A DNA stretch of 63,401 bases. It comes from Comamonas sp. lk (lineage in GTDB: Bacteria > Pseudomonadota > Gammaproteobacteria > Burkholderiales > Burkholderiaceae_C). A program made the position numbers and the translations under genes. Positions 1-8,589 of this stretch are shown one piece after another (position 1 is the first letter of the stretch; each line of letters opens with the position of its first letter). The stretch is taken from contig CAMELV010000020.1 of assembly GCA_945925985.1 (NCBI GenBank), positions 1-63,401 on the forward strand, written 5' to 3'. Below the pieces are notes generated by a model. The model had not been told where the DNA came from. It did not search any database and saw nothing but the letters and a program-made list of their open reading frames with translations.

Positions 1-2
1 CA

Positions 3-590
3 GCGACGGCGCCGGCGCTTCAGAAAATATTCAAGACGAAGCGGCGGGCACCGCAGAAGCTTAATGCGATGCTGGGCAATAACGACCTGCACCGCGAACT
101 TCATGTGGTGAGCGAACGCGGAAAGTCGATCGTTGAGGCCATTACTCAAGACTACGACCTGCCGCTTGGCTTGATTGCCCCTTGTCGCAGTGACCACCCG
201 CTACTCTGCAGTCTGGACCCCGACACCTATGAACGCAGCACCAAGGACAACACGCTGCTCATGCTGCTTAACGCGGGACCATTTCATCGCGAGATCACCC
301 GCCTGAGCGCGGATCAGCAAACGCTGTTATTCGGATCATCGGCTAACCTATCGATGCACGGGACCAAGTTTCGTGTCGAAGACATGGAGACCGAGATCAT
401 TGACATTGCCGACCTTGTGGTGGACTACGGCCTGATGAAATACCATCTCTGGCAAGCCTCATCAACCCTGCTTCACTGCGAAACGCTGGAGGTGGTTCGT
501 TACGGATCCTGCTTTGAAAATATTGCTGACATTCTGAAGCGTCACTTTGATATCGTACTGCCGCCCAGGCCGCTCAGGGACCAGCCATGA
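3..590 (+). CDS. Sua5/YciO/YrdC-family protein, C-terminal part (cut by window start)
   Basis: The frame is open from the first full codon, so the real start lies outside the window. Family marks are a basic stretch near the visible N-terminus (KTKRRAPQKL), the GSSANLS loop that matches the SANxS segment of YrdC proteins, then an IADLVVDYG segment and a VVRYGSCFENI tail. Classical members use threonine, bicarbonate and ATP to make threonylcarbamoyl-AMP for tRNA modification. Here the stop codon overlaps the start of a flavin oxidoreductase gene (ATGA), which places it in a catabolic-looking operon. I infer a specialised paralogue rather than the housekeeping enzyme. The fold assignment is fairly firm; the substrate is unknown. 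Confidence 0.7.
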   Translation, partial: ATAPALQKIFKTKRRAPQKLNAMLGNNDLHRELHVVSERGKSIVEAITQDYDLPLGLIAPCRSDHPLLCSLDPDTYERSTKDNTLLMLLNAGPFHREITRLSADQQTLLFGSSANLSMHGTKFRVEDMETEIIDIADLVVDYGLMKYHLWQASSTLLHCETLEVVRYGSCFENIADILKRHFDIVLPPRPLRDQP

Positions 591-1654
591 ACCAGCGCAG
601 TGGCTCGGGGATCTATGCGCTGCAGGAGCCTCTTACCTTGCCAGGAGGTCTGACGCTTCACAACCGCGTGGTGCAGGCCCCTTGCACTCGCAACCGGGCG
701 ACAGCTGACCTGTCGCCATCCGCTGGTGCTAGCGACTACTACGCTGCCCGAGCAGACGCGGGCTTGCTGATCACAGAGGCAACCTTGATCACGCCCGACG
801 CACAGGGCTATCTGGACACACCTGGCCTTTTTCTGGACGCCCACGTTGCGGCTTGGTCCGTGGTAACCCAAGCGGTCCACGACCGTGGTGGGCGGATTTT
901 TGCGCAACTGTGGCATACCGGGCGAATTTCACATTCGCATTGGAGCGGCTGCCAACCGGTGTCGGCATCAGCAGTACTGGATCCGATCCTTCGTCGACAA
1001 GCCGGGGCCAACACGCTGTACAACGAGATGCCCCGGGCACTCAGTAGCGATGAGGTTTGGGGGGTCGTCGACCTGTTTCGGCGCGCGGCACAGCGCGCTC
1101 TGGATGCTGGTTTTGACGGCGTTGAAATACACGGTGCCAACGGCTACCTGATCGAGCAATTTTTGAGGCAACACACCAACCGGCGGGATGACGACTGGGG
1201 TGGCAGTACCGCCGGGCGCTCCCGGTTCGCTCTTGAGGTCGTCCGGGCCTGTCTGGCGGTATGGGGGGCGGGACGGGTCGGCTTGCGGCTCTCGCCGGCC
1301 GCCTACTTTGGCGAAATGCAGTGGCGTGAGGGCGACAACGAGACCTATGTCCACCTGCTGAAAAACTTGGCGATCGAAGCCATCGCCTATGTTCACACGG
1401 GCGTGGTGGAAGACAAGCTCTATCCTGAGCTCGGGGCTACATCGTCCGGCTTTCTGCGCCAGCACTGGACAGGGGTTCTGATTGGCAATGGTGGCTACAG
1501 CCCAGAAAGCGCGGCCCAGCAAGTGGCAAAGAAATGCTTTGACCTGATCGCATTTGGCAAGCTGTTTTTGGCCAATGCAGACCTCGTACCACGCATCTTT
1601 GCCGGTGCGCCACTGCTGCCCTATACCGCCGAGACGATGCAGGCCTTGCGCTAG
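587..1654 (+). CDS. NADH:flavin oxidoreductase, old yellow enzyme (NemA-like) family
   Basis: A 355-residue, single-domain FMN TIM barrel of normal family length. Visible marks are the N-terminal NRVVQAPCTRNRA segment, QLWHTGRISH, the substrate-binding His/Asn pair in EIHGANGYLIEQFL, the FMN-phosphate region GNGGYSPESA, and FGKLFLANADL near the end. Family members reduce activated C=C bonds (enones, maleimides, nitro-compounds) with NAD(P)H in the cytoplasm. Its ATG overlaps the stop of the YrdC-like gene by four bases, and it is followed 19 bp later by a tandem hydrolase gene, so the three probably form one transcript. The true substrate cannot be read from the sequence. Confidence 0.88.
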   Translation: MNQRSGSGIYALQEPLTLPGGLTLHNRVVQAPCTRNRATADLSPSAGASDYYAARADAGLLITEATLITPDAQGYLDTPGLFLDAHVAAWSVVTQAVHDRGGRIFAQLWHTGRISHSHWSGCQPVSASAVLDPILRRQAGANTLYNEMPRALSSDEVWGVVDLFRRAAQRALDAGFDGVEIHGANGYLIEQFLRQHTNRRDDDWGGSTAGRSRFALEVVRACLAVWGAGRVGLRLSPAAYFGEMQWREGDNETYVHLLKNLAIEAIAYVHTGVVEDKLYPELGATSSGFLRQHWTGVLIGNGGYSPESAAQQVAKKCFDLIAFGKLFLANADLVPRIFAGAPLLPYTAETMQALR

Positions 1655-1673
1655 ACCCGAGCAGCCTGACACC

Positions 1674-3314
1674 ATGACAGAGCCCTTAGCAGTTGAAAGA
1701 CATTTTTGCCGAGTCCAGGACCGCTGGCTCCACTACCGGCGTCTCGGGCAGGGCCCAGCTGTCTTGTTGTTTCATCAAACGCCGCAGTCGTCGCTAACGA
1801 TGGAGCCGCTCATGCGCCTTCTGGCAAAGCACTGCACGGCGATCGCGATCGACACCCCCGGATTTGGCCAGTCGGATGCCTTACCTGACACGGCCTGGAG
1901 CATGGCAGCGCTGAGCGATCTGATGCTGGCGTTCATGGACCAATTGGGACTTGAAACCGTTGGTGTATGCGGCCAACACACTGGCGCGGCCATGGCCGCA
2001 GAGCTGGCGCGTCGCCACCCTTCGCGTGTGCTAGCCCTGGCGCTCGACGGTATTCCCTTGTTCAACGCGCAGGAATGCGAATCCATATTGCCGCATCAAC
2101 TGTACCGCTTCGTGCCAGCGGCAGATGGGAGCCACCTGACCTGGGCCTGGTCTCGATTCCGCGATGGCTGGATGTTTTTTCCATGGTCGGAGCGCCACCT
2201 CAGCAACCGTCGTGACGTGGATATGCCCAACGCCGACACCCTGCATCGCAGCCAGATCATGGAATTGCTGCGCTCACGAGAGAGTCATCTGCATATTTAC
2301 CCTGGGGTATTCTTGTGGGACGGCGACGCTGCCCTGGCCGCGCTCAGCCAACCCGCTTGGCTAGGCACCACTGCCGACGACCAACTGTTCTCTCACCTGG
2401 AGCGCATCCCAGCAGGTCAACCATCGCTGGAAATTCATCGTCTGCCCCATCAGGACAGAGAAGCCTTGCGCGTGGCGCAAGCCGACTGGATGTCTAGTCA
2501 ACTTAAGGCCGTATCTGCGACAGCGGCCCCTGTCAACCCAAAGATGGATGGCTTACCCACCTCTGATGGCCGTTGGCGCGCTTATGTGGCCGGCCGCTGC
2601 CTGTCGGCCGAGCGATGGGACACGAATAAACCGATCACCGTGGTCCTGCATGGCGCGGGCAGTGCGGCGCGTTGTGAGCTCGAACGCTGTCGTACACTCA
2701 TCGCTGGACCACTGTGCGCCATTGATCTCCCTGGACACGGCGACGACACTGGAGACTTGATGAGCCCGGCGGCCACCGCACAGGCCCTTCAGGCCGTGAT
2801 CGAGTCGCTCAACGGCCCCTCATATCGCCTGTGGGGACGAGGCCTGGGTGCGGCGGTAGCGCTCGAGTGGGCGGCGGATGCGCGCGCTCGTGAGCAGCCG
2901 CTTCCAGCGGGGCTCACCGTGTGCGAACTCAAACTATGGACTGATGCCGAGCGCTCACGCTGGCCATCGGCGTACACGCTACCCTTGACGCCAGACTGGG
3001 ATGGCTCATACCTGATACGACTTTGGCATCAGATCCGTGACCGGGAACTGTTCCACCCCTGGTTTGAACGCACACGCGCCACGATCAGGCCGGTAGAGCC
3101 GCAGCTCGATGCAGACCTGCTCACGCATGAGGTCTTTGCAGCTTTATGCTGTCGCGACTGGCCGGGCAGCCATCGGTCATGGCTGAACTGGCGTGCAGAT
3201 AGCGTAGGTGTGATCGGCCCGGTCGATGTGACTCTATTGGCAACGCCAAGCGATGGATGGGCCCGAGATGTGCTAAGCCTGCGAGCCCTGTTCGCAGCCG
3301 ATGCGAGCCGATAA
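1674..3314 (+). CDS. Tandem alpha/beta-hydrolase-fold protein (two domains)
   Basis: I chose the ATG at 1674 (546 residues), 19 bp after the preceding stop; an upstream in-frame start would overlap that gene deeply. Residues of about 15-290 form one alpha/beta-hydrolase fold (strand plus LLFHQTPQSS, IDTPGFGQSD) and about 305-540 form a second (VVLHGAGSAA, IDLPGHGDD). The nucleophile elbows are unusual: GQHTG at 100-104 has His102 where Ser normally sits, and GRGLG at 388-392 has Gly390 there. It could be a hydrolase/lyase with altered chemistry or a binding protein. It converges on the ABC importer genes with only two bases between the stops. Confidence 0.75.
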   Translation: MTEPLAVERHFCRVQDRWLHYRRLGQGPAVLLFHQTPQSSLTMEPLMRLLAKHCTAIAIDTPGFGQSDALPDTAWSMAALSDLMLAFMDQLGLETVGVCGQHTGAAMAAELARRHPSRVLALALDGIPLFNAQECESILPHQLYRFVPAADGSHLTWAWSRFRDGWMFFPWSERHLSNRRDVDMPNADTLHRSQIMELLRSRESHLHIYPGVFLWDGDAALAALSQPAWLGTTADDQLFSHLERIPAGQPSLEIHRLPHQDREALRVAQADWMSSQLKAVSATAAPVNPKMDGLPTSDGRWRAYVAGRCLSAERWDTNKPITVVLHGAGSAARCELERCRTLIAGPLCAIDLPGHGDDTGDLMSPAATAQALQAVIESLNGPSYRLWGRGLGAAVALEWAADARAREQPLPAGLTVCELKLWTDAERSRWPSAYTLPLTPDWDGSYLIRLWHQIRDRELFHPWFERTRATIRPVEPQLDADLLTHEVFAALCCRDWPGSHRSWLNWRADSVGVIGPVDVTLLATPSDGWARDVLSLRALFAADASR

Positions 3315-3316
3315 AC

Positions 3317-4090
3317 TCACAGTTCGGGTGGCAGCGATGCCAGTAACTTTTGGGTGTAGGGGTGGTCAGGCGCTTGCCAAACCGCGTCGGTCTCGCCGAT
3401 TTCCACAATACGTCCCTGATGCATCACCGCAATGCGGTCAGCGATGTAGCGCACAACTCGCAGGTCGTGCGAGATAAAGAAATAGGATAGCCCCAGTTCT
3501 TGCTGTAAGTCGCGCAGCAGGTTCAGAATCTGCGCCTGGATAGACACATCCAAAGCCGACACGGGCTCATCGCATACCAGTACCTTAGGCCGTACCGCAA
3601 GAGCACGTGCAATGGCCACGCGCTGCCGCTGTCCACCCGATAGTTCGTGAGAGAATTTTTCGCTGGCTGCTGGCGACAAGCCCACTTGCCTCAACAACTC
3701 ATTGACATCCGACTTCTCTTGGTCTCGCGTTGTCAACTTGTGCAGGCGCAAAGGCTCAGCCAGTAAGCTGCGAATACGCAACCGAGGATTCAAGGAGCCA
3801 TGGGGGTCCTGAAACACCATTTGAACCTGCCGCGCTCGCGCCAGGCGTGCCGCTGAGCTGGGTTCAGCGACGTCCAAACCTAAAACGCGAACGCTACCTT
3901 GGTCTGCCCGCAGCAAGCCGACGGCGATTTTGGCAAGGGTAGATTTTCCGCAGCCCGACTCGCCCACAAGCCCTAGCGTTTCGCCCGGCCCAACAAAGAG
4001 CGTGACCCCGTCAACGGTTGGCTTGGTGACCCCGTGTCCCGCGTACGCAAAGCGCACGTTGTCGATCTGCAGCAAAGGCTCACCGCGCAT
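3317..4090 (-). CDS. Dipeptide/oligopeptide-type ABC transporter ATP-binding protein (DppF/OppF-like)
   Basis: A 257-residue ABC ATPase with Walker [10 protein letters not shown], signature [15 protein letters not shown] and Walker [13 protein letters not shown], then the switch His in FFISHDL. Such subunits power uptake of peptides or other small solutes through an inner-membrane permease pair. It is the last gene of a five-gene minus-strand operon (binding protein, two permeases, two ATPases). Its start overlaps the end of the other ATPase gene by 11 bases, which indicates translational coupling. The substrate is not determined; the neighbouring oxidoreductase, hydrolase-fold and VOC genes suggest a non-peptide catabolic substrate. 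Confidence 0.92.
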   Translation of the reverse strand: MRGEPLLQIDNVRFAYAGHGVTKPTVDGVTLFVGPGETLGLVGESGCGKSTLAKIAVGLLRADQGSVRVLGLDVAEPSSAARLARARQVQMVFQDPHGSLNPRLRIRSLLAEPLRLHKLTTRDQEKSDVNELLRQVGLSPAASEKFSHELSGGQRQRVAIARALAVRPKVLVCDEPVSALDVSIQAQILNLLRDLQQELGLSYFFISHDLRVVRYIADRIAVMHQGRIVEIGETDAVWQAPDHPYTQKLLASLPPEL

Positions 4091-5048
4091 CAGGAACTAC
4101 GCAGGCACTTTGGTGCCCTCGTCCGTGGTCGGTAAAGTCGGGCAGGCGCAGCCGGCAGATAGGTTGCACCTGATCACACCGGGATGTAAATGGACAGCCT
4201 GCGCCGCGTTCCTGAGGTGCAGGAACTAAGCCTGGTATCTCAGCAAGGCGCTGCAGACGGTCTTGCCTTGCGCTAGGTCTAGCCCGTAACAGGCGTTGGG
4301 TGTAGGGGTGACGGGGATCGGTCAGGACCTGACGAACGGGGCCCTCTTCAATCTTTCGGCCGGCGTACATCACCAGCACCCGATCTGCAACCTGCGCGAC
4401 CACACCAAAATCATGGGTCACAAGCAGCATGGCCAGTTGCCGTTGTCGTTTTTGCTCCCCGAGAAGCGCCAAAATGTCGGCCTGAACGGTCACGTCCAAG
4501 GCGGTCGTGGGCTCATCGGCAATGAGCAACTGCGTCGGGCACGCCAGTGCCATGGCAATCATCACCCGCTGTCGCTGCCCGCCCGACAGCTGATGGGCAT
4601 AGGACCGCAGTCGGGCGCCAGGATCTGGAATTCGAACCATGTCCAGCAGGTCATGCGCTTTTGCCAACGCTTCCCTGGCCTTGAGTTTCAAGTGGCGCTG
4701 CAGCACTTCCTGCAGTTGCTCGCCAATCGTTAACACCGGGTTAAGAGAGGTCATAGGTTCTTGAAAAATCATCGACATCCGTTGTCCACGCATATCCCGG
4801 TAACGCCCCTCAGGCCAGGTGCCAAGATCCTCCCCCTGGAAGACCACTCGACCACTGGCGCGCCTAATTCCGGGCGGCAGAAGGCCCATCAGCGACAGCG
4901 CAGTCAGGGACTTGCCGCAACCTGACTCACCCACAATGGCCAAGGTTTCACCCGCGTGAATTTCGAAGTCAAGGTCTTCAACCAGCGGCACGCCATCCAG
5001 CAGGGCCAGCCGAAGGGATTCGACGCGCAGCAAGACCGGATCAGTCAT
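4080..5048 (-). CDS. Dipeptide/oligopeptide-type ABC transporter ATP-binding protein (DppD/OppD-like)
   Basis: The start at 5048 (MTDPVLLRVESL, 322 residues) is preferred because it overlaps the upstream permease stop by eight bases, as is usual in such operons; a longer frame to 5087 would run into the permease. Walker A is [12 protein letters not shown], signature [15 protein letters not shown], Walker B LLIADEPTTALD. The C-terminal CPFTSRCDQVQPIC cysteine segment is typical of the oligopeptide-transporter ATPase extension, which can hold an iron-sulfur cluster in some relatives. It pairs with the DppF-like subunit to drive the importer. Confidence 0.92.
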   Translation of the reverse strand: MTDPVLLRVESLRLALLDGVPLVEDLDFEIHAGETLAIVGESGCGKSLTALSLMGLLPPGIRRASGRVVFQGEDLGTWPEGRYRDMRGQRMSMIFQEPMTSLNPVLTIGEQLQEVLQRHLKLKAREALAKAHDLLDMVRIPDPGARLRSYAHQLSGGQRQRVMIAMALACPTQLLIADEPTTALDVTVQADILALLGEQKRQRQLAMLLVTHDFGVVAQVADRVLVMYAGRKIEEGPVRQVLTDPRHPYTQRLLRARPSARQDRLQRLAEIPGLVPAPQERGAGCPFTSRCDQVQPICRLRLPDFTDHGRGHQSACVVPDAR

Positions 5049-5874
5049 GCCGCAGGCGGGTGTTGAGCGCATCATTGAGCCCATCACCCATCAGGTTCAG
5101 GGCCAGCACACTGGCCATGATGGCCAGGCCAGGAATGACCACCAGGTACCAACCCGCACGAAAATCAGAGCGGCCCATGCCGACCATGCTGCCCCATGAA
5201 ATAACATTCGGATCGCCCAGCCCAAGAAATGACAAACCCGACTCTATGAGGATCGCACTTGCCACCATGATGGAGGCACTGACCACAATCGGCGCCATGG
5301 CATTCGGAAGCATCTGGGTCAGGATAATGCGGGTATCGCTCATCCCAAGCAAGCGGCAGGACGCGACGAACTCGGCCTCACGCAGGCGCATGAATTCAGC
5401 GCGCACCAGACGAGCCACGCTCGGCCACGATATCAGGGCTATGGCGCCGATGGTCGCAGCGACACTGGGGGTGCTAATCACGACAACCACAATCGCCAGT
5501 AAAAAGGGCGGTATGGTTTGTACCGCGTCAGTCAGCCGCATGAAGGCATCGTCAACCAGTCCGCCGTAGTAGCCGGTCACTGCACCAATGGCCATGCCCA
5601 GGCTCAAGGCGACCACCGTGGCAGCCACACCAATCCAGAGCGAAACCCGAGCCCCATGCAGCAGGCCAGCCATGATGTCGCGGCCAAGCGAGTCAGTACC
5701 CAACCAGAGGCCGACACGATCCCCTGGCCAGGTCATGGGCGGCCCGGCCATACCCCACGGCCCCTGCGGATAGAGCAAAGGGCCGGTGGCAGCCATGAGC
5801 AAAAGGGCCAGCAGCAAGCCACTGCCGACGACAAAGGTCAGGCTTCGACACAAGCGAAGACGAAGCGAGTTCAT
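5041..5874 (-). CDS. ABC transporter permease, DppC type
   Basis: A 277-residue inner-membrane permease. The N-terminal segment carries one hydrophobic helix (VVGSGLLLALLLMAATG), a periplasmic stretch with WLGTDSLGRDI (the DppC/OppC signature GTDxxGRD), and then the transmission domain with the EAA-type loop around EAEFVASCRLLGMSD. It forms the translocation channel together with the DppB-type gene just upstream, whose stop lies two bases before this start. Family assignment is secure; transported solute unknown. Confidence 0.92.
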   Translation of the reverse strand: MNSLRLRLCRSLTFVVGSGLLLALLLMAATGPLLYPQGPWGMAGPPMTWPGDRVGLWLGTDSLGRDIMAGLLHGARVSLWIGVAATVVALSLGMAIGAVTGYYGGLVDDAFMRLTDAVQTIPPFLLAIVVVVISTPSVAATIGAIALISWPSVARLVRAEFMRLREAEFVASCRLLGMSDTRIILTQMLPNAMAPIVVSASIMVASAILIESGLSFLGLGDPNVISWGSMVGMGRSDFRAGWYLVVIPGLAIMASVLALNLMGDGLNDALNTRLRHD

Positions 5875-5876
5875 GG

Positions 5877-6860
5877 TCAGCGCAGGCTTATTCGCGGGTC
5901 AAGCCGCGTGTAGATCAAGTCGATCATCAAGCTCACGCTCAGCACCAGCACCGAACTGAAGAGCAGCACGCCCATCACCAACGGCACATCCCGCTTAAAA
6001 ACAGCCTCAAACGCGAGCCGCCCTATGCCGGGCCAGCCGAAAACCGTCTCGATCACGACCGAGCCCCCCAACAGGGAACTGACTTGCAAACCCAGCATCG
6101 TGACCATGGGCAGCATGGCATTGCGAGCCATATGGCGCCAAACCATGCGCAAGGGCATCAAGCCCTTGCTGCGTGCCGTGCGCACATAGTCGAGGTGCAT
6201 CACCTCCAACATCGAGGCGCGCATGAGCCTCGTGTACACGGCGACGTAAAAGAGGCTCAAGGACACCATGGGCATGATCAGGTGTCGCCCGACGTCAAGG
6301 GCTTGGGCCCACCAGGGGCTGTCACTGTACAAGTCACTCATCCCTGACATCGGAAGCCATTTCAGTTGCACCGTGAAAAGCAACATCATGCCGATGCCCA
6401 CCAAAAAGCCCGGCGTTGCATAGAAGATCAATGCAGTGAAAGTCACCAAGGTATCGGCCAGTCCCCGTGCACGCAGGGCTGCCCAGATCCCCAGCGAGGT
6501 GCCCAACATCACGGCCATCACAATCGAGGCCACCATCAACAGCAAGGTTGCCGGCAGACGCTGGAGAATCAGATCAAGCACAGGCGCATCAAAAGAATGC
6601 GCCTGCCCCAGATCGAGGGTAGCCACCCGCTGTAAGTGCAACCCCAATTGAACCCAAAGCGGCCGATCAAGGCCGAGCTCCAAGCGCAGCCGGTTGACAA
6701 ACTCCGGATCTGCGGCCTGTGCCTCGCCGGCAATCACATCGGCCACATCCCCAGGTGCCAGCTGCAGCAGAAAGAACTGCAGCACCACGACGATCGCCAA
6801 AACCAGGATGGCCTGGCCCAGGCGCCGCAATAGGTAACGCGAAGACGAAGACTTCAGCAA
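5877..6860 (-). CDS. ABC transporter permease, DppB type
   Basis: A 327-residue permease with a first transmembrane helix near residues 13-32 and the DppB-type periplasmic region (APGDVADVIAGEAQ, LRLELGLDRPLWVQ). The EAA-type loop is seen around LDYVRTARSKGLMPLRMVWRH. The order DppB, DppC, DppD, DppF behind the binding protein is the usual one for this transporter class. The gap to the binding-protein stop is only 11 bases, which supports a single transcript running from the divergent promoter near 8.5 kb. Confidence 0.92.
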   Translation of the reverse strand: MLKSSSSRYLLRRLGQAILVLAIVVVLQFFLLQLAPGDVADVIAGEAQAADPEFVNRLRLELGLDRPLWVQLGLHLQRVATLDLGQAHSFDAPVLDLILQRLPATLLLMVASIVMAVMLGTSLGIWAALRARGLADTLVTFTALIFYATPGFLVGIGMMLLFTVQLKWLPMSGMSDLYSDSPWWAQALDVGRHLIMPMVSLSLFYVAVYTRLMRASMLEVMHLDYVRTARSKGLMPLRMVWRHMARNAMLPMVTMLGLQVSSLLGGSVVIETVFGWPGIGRLAFEAVFKRDVPLVMGVLLFSSVLVLSVSLMIDLIYTRLDPRISLR

Positions 6861-6871
6861 ACGCGGTGTAC

Positions 6872-8461
6872 TCAGTTGGGCGCTATCCAGACGTCCGAGT
6901 AGCCCGAATAAACCCCATCAGCCAAGGTGGAGTGATTGCGCACCCGCTTGTTGACCACAGAGAACTGGTCAATCGACACAAGGGGAATGACGGGTAACTC
7001 GGCGGCCAAAATCCGCTGAATGGCCGCAAAATGACGGCGCCGGATCAGGGGATCGGTATTCAGGGAGGCTTTTTCAAAATAGTCGTCGAGCTCGGCATTC
7101 TTGAAATGGGTCCCGTTGGTAAAGGGCGTGCCGGGCACAATGTTTTTAGACCAATAGGCACGTTGCACCCCGATCGAAGGGTCTGACGCGTTGGTGATGG
7201 CCGACATATTGACCATCCAGTCGCGCTGGGTCCAGATACGCCGCACCCAGGTCGCAAAGTCGCTGTTTCTGATCTCTGCGTCGATACCAATCTGAATCAT
7301 CTGTTGCCGCACGTATTGAGCCATTTTGGGGTACTGGTCACCAAACGGCACGTAATCAATGACCAGTTTGAAGCGCTTACCGTCAGCCCCTTTTTTGAAT
7401 CCGGCCTCATCGAGCAATTGTTCAGCGCGTTTGAGGTCATAGGCATATCGGGGAACGTCATCGGTATAAAACTGCTTCAGGTTGTCATGAATCGGGGACG
7501 TGGCGACCCGCCCAAAACCCATCCAGACGTTATCCAGAATGAACTGGCGATCAATGGCATGGGCCAGCGCACGGCGCACGGCCGCCTTGCCCATGATGGG
7601 GTGCTCGTTGTTGAATTCCATGAAAGCCACGGTGGAGTCAAAGAAATACCCGTCGGTGGACAATTCCAAGTGTTTCAGAGCGCCAAGCCGGCGCGCATCC
7701 GACGCGGCAACCGTGCTGTGGAAAACCATGTCGACGTCGCCCGACTCAATAGCCGCGCCCCTGGACTGGGTGTCAGGAATCACCTTGAACACGATTCGAT
7801 CAAGGTAGGGTTTGTTACTTTCAAAATAGTTGGGGTTACGAACCAGAACGATGGCGTTGCCACGCCGCCATTCGCTGAACATAAAGGGGCCTGTCCCCAC
7901 TGGCTTCAGGTTGGCTGGATTGCGCCGGATATCAGTGTTGTCAAACAGGTGCGCCGGCAAGATCGTCGCAGTGGCCACCGGCAAAGCACTCATCAGGGCC
8001 GCGGCGGACTGGCTCATGACAAGCACTGCTGTATGCGCGTCAGGTGTCTGAACCGACTGAACATTGGCGAAAGTAGAGCGCACCAGTCCGTTGTTGGGGC
8101 CGAACCCTTTCATGATGGAATAAGCCACATCCGCGGAGGTGAAGTCGCGGCCATCATGCCACTTAACCCCTTTGCGCAAATTGAAGGTAATTCGAAGGCC
8201 ATCCGGCGAGACGCTCCAAGACTGCGCCAGGTCAGGCTGCATGTTCATTTTCAGGTCGTACTTGATGAGCCCGTTGTAGATTTTCCCAGCAACCACCTTG
8301 ACCTGCTGCGTGGTGTCAATCGCTGAATTGAGGTGGGCCGGCTCAGTCGGCAACGCAATGGTCAGGGTGCCGCCGCGACTAGGGCCCGTGGTTTGAGCAT
8401 GTACACCCATCCACATCGACAGACCTACGATCAAGCACAGCAAGCGAGACAGATATTTCAT
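6872..8461 (-). CDS. Periplasmic substrate-binding protein of the ABC importer (SBP family 5)
   Basis: The start at 8461 gives 529 residues opening with a clear Sec signal peptide (MKYLSRLLCLIVGLSMWMGVHA, probable cleavage after AHA-like VHA). The longer frame to 8536 would put 25 residues before it and run into the promoter palindromes. Mature-protein marks are GGTLTIALPTEP, YDLKMNMQPDLAQSW and LRKGVKWHDGRDFTSADV, typical of DppA/OppA-family proteins. It captures the solute in the periplasm and passes it to the permeases encoded downstream. First gene of the importer operon, transcribed away from the VOC gene. The family binds peptides but also opines, sugars and aromatics, so the ligand is open. 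Confidence 0.92.
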   Translation of the reverse strand: MKYLSRLLCLIVGLSMWMGVHAQTTGPSRGGTLTIALPTEPAHLNSAIDTTQQVKVVAGKIYNGLIKYDLKMNMQPDLAQSWSVSPDGLRITFNLRKGVKWHDGRDFTSADVAYSIMKGFGPNNGLVRSTFANVQSVQTPDAHTAVLVMSQSAAALMSALPVATATILPAHLFDNTDIRRNPANLKPVGTGPFMFSEWRRGNAIVLVRNPNYFESNKPYLDRIVFKVIPDTQSRGAAIESGDVDMVFHSTVAASDARRLGALKHLELSTDGYFFDSTVAFMEFNNEHPIMGKAAVRRALAHAIDRQFILDNVWMGFGRVATSPIHDNLKQFYTDDVPRYAYDLKRAEQLLDEAGFKKGADGKRFKLVIDYVPFGDQYPKMAQYVRQQMIQIGIDAEIRNSDFATWVRRIWTQRDWMVNMSAITNASDPSIGVQRAYWSKNIVPGTPFTNGTHFKNAELDDYFEKASLNTDPLIRRRHFAAIQRILAAELPVIPLVSIDQFSVVNKRVRNHSTLADGVYSGYSDVWIAPN

Positions 8462-8526
8462 GGCGCACCTTTTCAATTTAACGTTCAATTGGCCTTCCCT
8501 CTGAAATGGTAGCATGACCCGGAAAG

Positions 8527-8588
8527 TTGCATGCAATTATTTCGGTATATGCTCTTATTTAAATTAATATAGAAAGAATTGCATACAA
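8527..8588. promoter_or_regulatory. Divergent promoter with two TTGCATRCAA palindromes (probable operator pair)
   Basis: Between the binding-protein and VOC genes lie TTGCATGCAA (8527-8536, perfect palindrome) and TTGCATACAA (8579-8588), 52 bp apart. They sit inside a larger inverted repeat (8527-8543 against 8572-8588, 15 of 17 positions complementary). The DNA between them is AT-rich, as expected for promoters. TTGTATACAA-like sites are typical targets of GntR/FCD-family regulators; that identity is inferred. No GntR gene is in the window, so the regulator may lie upstream of base 1. Confidence 0.55.
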
Positions 8589-8589
8589 A

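Noticed and set aside
4625..4645. A TTCGAAC stretch resembling a tRNA T-loop
   Set aside because: It lies inside the DppD-like coding sequence and no cloverleaf can be formed around it. No tRNA was found in the window.
7304..8326. A 340-codon plus-strand frame opposite the binding-protein gene
   Set aside because: Antisense to a secure SBP family 5 gene; composition (His, Gln, Arg rich) typical of shadow translation.
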